From assembly GCA_008694505.1 (NCBI GenBank), contig VZDJ01000216.1, forward strand, positions 1,509,762 to 1,573,761: a stretch of 64,000 nucleotides of DNA, in the 5' to 3' direction. Below the pieces are notes generated by a model. The model saw nothing but the letters and a program-made list of their open reading frames with translations. It did not search any database and was not told the DNA's origin. The position numbers and the translations under genes are program-made. Positions 59,980 to 64,000 of the stretch are shown piece after piece; within the stretch, counting starts at the first letter, position 1; each line of letters begins with the position of its first letter. The stretch is from Cyanoderma ruficeps (Eukaryota > Chordata > Aves > Passeriformes > Timaliidae).

Positions 59980-61290
59980 CCAACGCGGCCAGCCCCGGGG
60001 GTCACGGCAGAGAGGAGCCATCCCCTCCGACTGCTGCCGGCACGCCGCAGCGCCTCCCTGCCCTCCCGGCCTGCCTCCCTCCTCTCTCCAAGAAAAATAT
60101 TTCAGCTTTTTCCTCCTTCCAGGCAGCAGCTCCTCTATATATTTTCAGTGCTGGAGCAGCAGCGGCTTCATCCCGCACCCAGGGCAGCAGCGATGCTCAT
60201 GATGCCTTGGGCACATTCCCAGGTGCCCCCGCCCCCAGACCCACTAGTGACCCAGCGTTACAAAAGCACTCAAAAACGGAGCAGATGAGATGGTGAGCAG
60301 CAGCCCCGGCCCCGTTATCCACTCAGCAGCCCTCCTTGGAAAGCAAACCCAGTGGGAATCGCACGCCAGCTTAATTAGAGGGGAGAGAGGCGAGTGGCTG
60401 CAAACCGGAGAGGAGCCTCGTTAGAGGTTACACAACAATTTCTTAATCAATGGAGCTGCTCCACGGAGCGCAGCTGCCGAGGCCGCCCGGGTTTGGCCAG
60501 CGCCTGCTCTCGGCCTCGCCCGCCCGGGCTCAGGTTGCCGGCAGGGCGGGGGCGAGGCAGCCCCGGCAGCGCCAGTGTGGAGCGAGCGGGGACATAAAGC
60601 AAAATGACACTGTTTGCTCTCCACTCTCCAAAAACAGGCGTGCGAGGGGTCTCCACAGCCCACCCAGCGCCAGTTGCTCCGACCCAACGCTGGTGCCCCT
60701 CCATCCATGGAAGATGCTGCGCCAGCAGCCTCTCCAGCAGCGAGGGACTGCCGAGGAAACGGGGCACACAGCACCCTGCGAGCAGTTTCCCCAGCAGGGA
60801 GCCTGCCTCGGTAATTTTAGAACATGCCAGTTTGCTAAAGCGCTCTCCGCACCTCCAGCAGCAGCCTGCGAGCTCCGTGCTCTCCCCGGCGTTTATTTGG
60901 GCAGGCGTGGGCCAGCCACCAGGAGCGAGGAGTGCCCGGCGGTGCCAGCTCGCCCAGCCAGCTGCTTCCCCGGCTGTCCCGGCAGCTGGAGTCGTGGGAA
61001 CACACCAGAAATCGCTAGAAAAGCATGAAAACATAGATCACACTTCTCATCTGCAGCTCGGGATGCAGCTGAAGGCAAAAAAATGCCGCTGCCTGTGCCC
61101 ATTCTAAACGCGTTGTGTCGGCGCTGGTTCCACTGACTCTCTACCAGCGCCAAGGGAAGGAACAGCCAGGGACAGGGGCCGAAGCGCTGAGACCACGGGC
61201 ACCTCCAGGAGCTCTGCTCGACTCCCAGGGCCGCAGCTGGAGCACGGTTACACCCGCACCCGAGCCCTGACACCCCTCCAGCCCCACAGC
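59980..61290. promoter_or_regulatory. CpG-island-like zone
   Basis: CpG density is clearly above the rest of the window, highest at about 60458-60594 and again at about 61080-61290. Such zones in birds usually mark promoters. The CACNA1G 5' end is a natural candidate, but no frame here resembles the alpha-1G N-terminus, which in mammals begins with an acidic M-D-E-E-E. A 5' untranslated exon, another gene's promoter, or an enhancer remain possible. Confidence 0.4.
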
Positions 61291-64000
61291 CTGCCCGTGC
61301 TGCTGAACCCGCAGGCTGTGCATCCCGCAGGGATGGATCCTGCCCCCGCCCCGCGATCCCATGGCCTCCAGATCTTCGGCCCCATCCTCAGCCGGGTGCT
61401 GGTCACAGCAGGAGGTGAGATGGGAGGAGGAAGAGGGGGAGGAAGCCCCCACTGACACGCTGGGTCAGAAAACAGGCTTTTTTCCTACCTTTTCATACAC
61501 AGAGTAACCCCCACCTATTTAAAGGTGATGAGGTATTTCAAGCCACGCTCGTTAGCACCTGCTGCGAGTGTCTCCGAAGGCACCGCTCATTCATCCCCCC
61601 TGCCCACGCGCCCTCGGCGGCGACAGCGGGAGGGGCCGGGGGGGTCCCCAGGATCTGTGTCACCTTGCAGGGAGCTGGCACGGGGATACCGACAGCAGCC
61701 TCTTGTCCCTTGTGCTCCTCCAGCCAGGCCAGGCGAGGTGCCTGGTGAGACCCGCTGTCTCAGCACCCTGCAGAGACCTGACATTCTCATCTCCCCCACT
61801 GCCCGAGCAGGGCAGGATCAGACCCCGTGGGAGCTGCCAACAGCATCTTCCCCTTCCCCCTCCTCCAGCCCAGCTGCAGTGAGGGGCCGTGGGAGGTGGG
61901 AACGAGGCAGCAAAAAGCATCGAACGTGGCACCAAACCCGGCCATAAATAATCTCCTGAGCAGAGCCAGGTTTTTACAGCCTTTCCTTCACCGTCCTCCG
62001 GCAAACCTGAGAGCGTCCTGGATTCCTAACCTGGAAACGGAGTGAGATGGTGGAAATAGCAGTGGCTTTCTCCCTTCCTCTGAAAGGATGGGGGGAAAAA
62101 AGCAGCAGTTAGGGCAAGCTGCAGCCTCACCAGCTCCATGGTACAGGGACAGTGTGACCCCAGGAGGACTCAAACCACGGCTCCTCTACCCCCTTCCTAT
62201 CCCAGAAGATTTCATCTCACGTTTAAGACACAGGATTGCCAAAAAGATCCTGCCTCACGTCGCTTTTCCTGCGCGCCTGGAGGCAAATCATCTCATCTGC
62301 CACATGCATCACTTCAGTGTATAAAATTCGTGGAATAATAGCAACAAGGATTTTTTTTTCGTCCTCCCTGCTGTGCTCTCCTGCCTGCTGGGAGTGCAGA
62401 CTCCCCGGGAAGGCATTGGCTGCCTCCACACTCTGTTGCCCAGCACGGCTGCACCCATGGGTGCCACATTACACAAGCACATGCTGCTGCTCAGCCCGGC
62501 TGTCCTTGGGAGATAGACCAGGATAAACAACCCACGCTCCCCACCTTCCCTCAGGGTATTTAACACCAACGTGATAATCCCCTCTTCCCATACACACTTG
62601 GGTTTTCCTGGAAGAGCAATAAAGGAGAATAAAAATGTGAGTCTGGGAATGCTGGACACTTGCTAAGCCACCACCCTGGAAAGGCTCAGCCGGCCAAAAA
62701 GTGAGGGGAGGGATGGCCACAGCTCCCGTCCATCCTGATGGGGACCTGGGGAGTCAAATACTGCTTAGCACCTTGGCTGCACCCTGGCTGGGAATCCTCC
62801 CCTCCTCAGTTTGATCTACTCTAGCCTGAAGAACTGGTGATGGAAATGCAGCAGGTAAGGGACCATGGCTTGGGGGTGTAAGTAGATTTCCAAAGGTTCC
62901 TGCAAGGCTGGAGGCAGAATAAGCTGCCCACCAGTGCCCTCGACAGCCAAGCACCAGCTTCAGCCCACTGCATCATCCTTCAGGGCTGCCAACAACTCTG
63001 CCAACACCAAAACTTCTGTCAACAGTGAAGTCTCTGCCAGCACTGACACCTCCACCACATCAGCAGCTCACCCCAGGCCAGCTCTCAGGCTGTACCAGCC
63101 CTTGGTGGGGATGTGTTAGTTCAGTCACCCAGGACTCAGGAGCATTAATTGGTCTTCACTGTTCAAATACTGACCTCAATTAGAGCCACTTTTCCTTCTT
63201 TCCTCTTTTTTCCCCTTTGCTGGCTCCTTCCCCTTGGCTCTGCTAGTTTAAATACCAGAATATCTACACTGGCCTTAGGGAGATGTGGTGTTAGTGGTAC
63301 ATTTGTATCTCATTTATAGCCAGGCCCTTCACAACCTGAATAAGCAGGTCCCTAAAAAATGGGGAGGAAAGACACCCACTGCAAGGGATGTTTGGGCTGG
63401 CTCGGAGCTGCCCAGTCATTTAGGGGGTTTCAGGGATGGCACTGCCAACTCTGAGCTCTGGGTTTGAACAAATCCCTGGTTTGTACAGCGCTCAGCTGGA
63501 GTGGTAGCTCAGTCTTTCCCTGGGAGTGATCCCATCCACGCTGTGCTCATCCCAAAGGAGCACCACAGCTCAGTCTCTCCGCAGCCCACCCGGCCTCCAG
63601 CCCCCCACTCACCACGAGTGCAACAGCCCTTGAAGTTGCTCTAATTATCTTTATTTCTTTTCACCGATTCCCTACTCGTGGCATCCCAAGCCAAAGCCCA
63701 GGAGAAAACAGCTGGGATTTCGGATTTAATTAAACCTCTCTGAGCAGGCTGCAGCCCTCCTCTGAGGCCAGCCCTGCCGCCGCTGTCACTGAGCCTCCTG
63801 CAGGCAGCAGGATGAGCCATCCCAGCTCCAGGGAGCCTGAGGGGGCAACTCTCGGGGCTGGCACCTGCTGAAACTAGGGCTAACTCCCATCCCAGAAGCA
63901 AGTACTTGTCAGGGTAAAGAGCCCAATAGTTGGAAATTTTGTCGCAATTCCCCGTTTATTTGTTTATTTATCCAGCTTTCTGCTGGTTGAATGGAGGCCT
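61291..64000. other. Upstream flank, no gene recognised
   Basis: 2.7 kb without a supported gene. About 61560-61640 still has raised CpG. About 62985-63060 on the plus strand is a degenerate run rich in AAC/ACT/TCT triplets, giving an S/T/N-rich open frame that looks like low complexity rather than a gene. Confidence 0.6.

Noticed and set aside
59366..60202. Plus-strand open frame of 278 codons reaching into the CpG-rich zone
   Set aside because: Proline/serine/glycine-rich without family similarity; a long frame is expected where stop codons are scarce because of GC content.
60447..61034. Minus-strand open frame of 195 codons considered as CACNA1G exon 1
   Set aside because: It has no acidic start, none of the conserved N-terminal segments, and no suitable phase 2 donor at the right place.
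62934..63119. S/T/N-rich plus-strand frame resembling a mucin-like repeat
   Set aside because: Units are degenerate and short, with no start context or neighbouring exon; low-complexity sequence is the simpler reading.

Overview
This window reads as vertebrate nuclear DNA, most likely from a bird. The evidence is short multi-exon coding blocks in long introns, GT-AG splice sites throughout, and CR1 LINE fragments of avian/reptilian type (about 17740-17853, 26395-26720, 31096-31215). No bacterial or viral gene was recognised. Nearly all long open frames outside the exons listed here look like chance frames.

The one gene I can name is on the minus strand: the 5' half of CACNA1G, the pore-forming alpha-1G subunit of the T-type (low-voltage-activated) calcium channel Cav3.1. 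Eleven exons, about 2,500 coding bases, run from position 35733 down to position 1. They carry domain I S1 through S6, the whole I-II loop, and domain II S1 to the start of its pore region. All junctions keep one reading frame. The gene continues past position 1. I call it CACNA1G rather than CACNA1I or CACNA1H because the I-II loop matches the alpha-1G pattern: a nine-histidine tract followed by Y-H-L-G-N-G, then L-E-T-Q-S-T-G, then the [11 protein letters not shown] cluster.

Layout: 1-16663 holds domain II, with a 14.2 kb intron at 2078-16298. 16299-18949 holds the I-II loop exons with a candidate 45-nt in-frame cassette exon between them. 20567-25455 holds domain I S4 to S6, and 34992-35733 holds domain I S1-S3. 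Above 35733 is 28 kb that I read as intron 1. It has a 329-N gap beside a pentanucleotide repeat, a CpG-rich zone near 60-61.3 kb, and one orphan signal-peptide-like open frame near 58.3 kb. The N-terminal exon 1 was not found.

The observation I would check first is the candidate microexon at 18007-18051. It has strong splice sites, matching phase at both ends, no stop, and a CU-rich tract in front of it. It would insert 15 residues into the I-II loop that controls T-type channel gating and surface expression.
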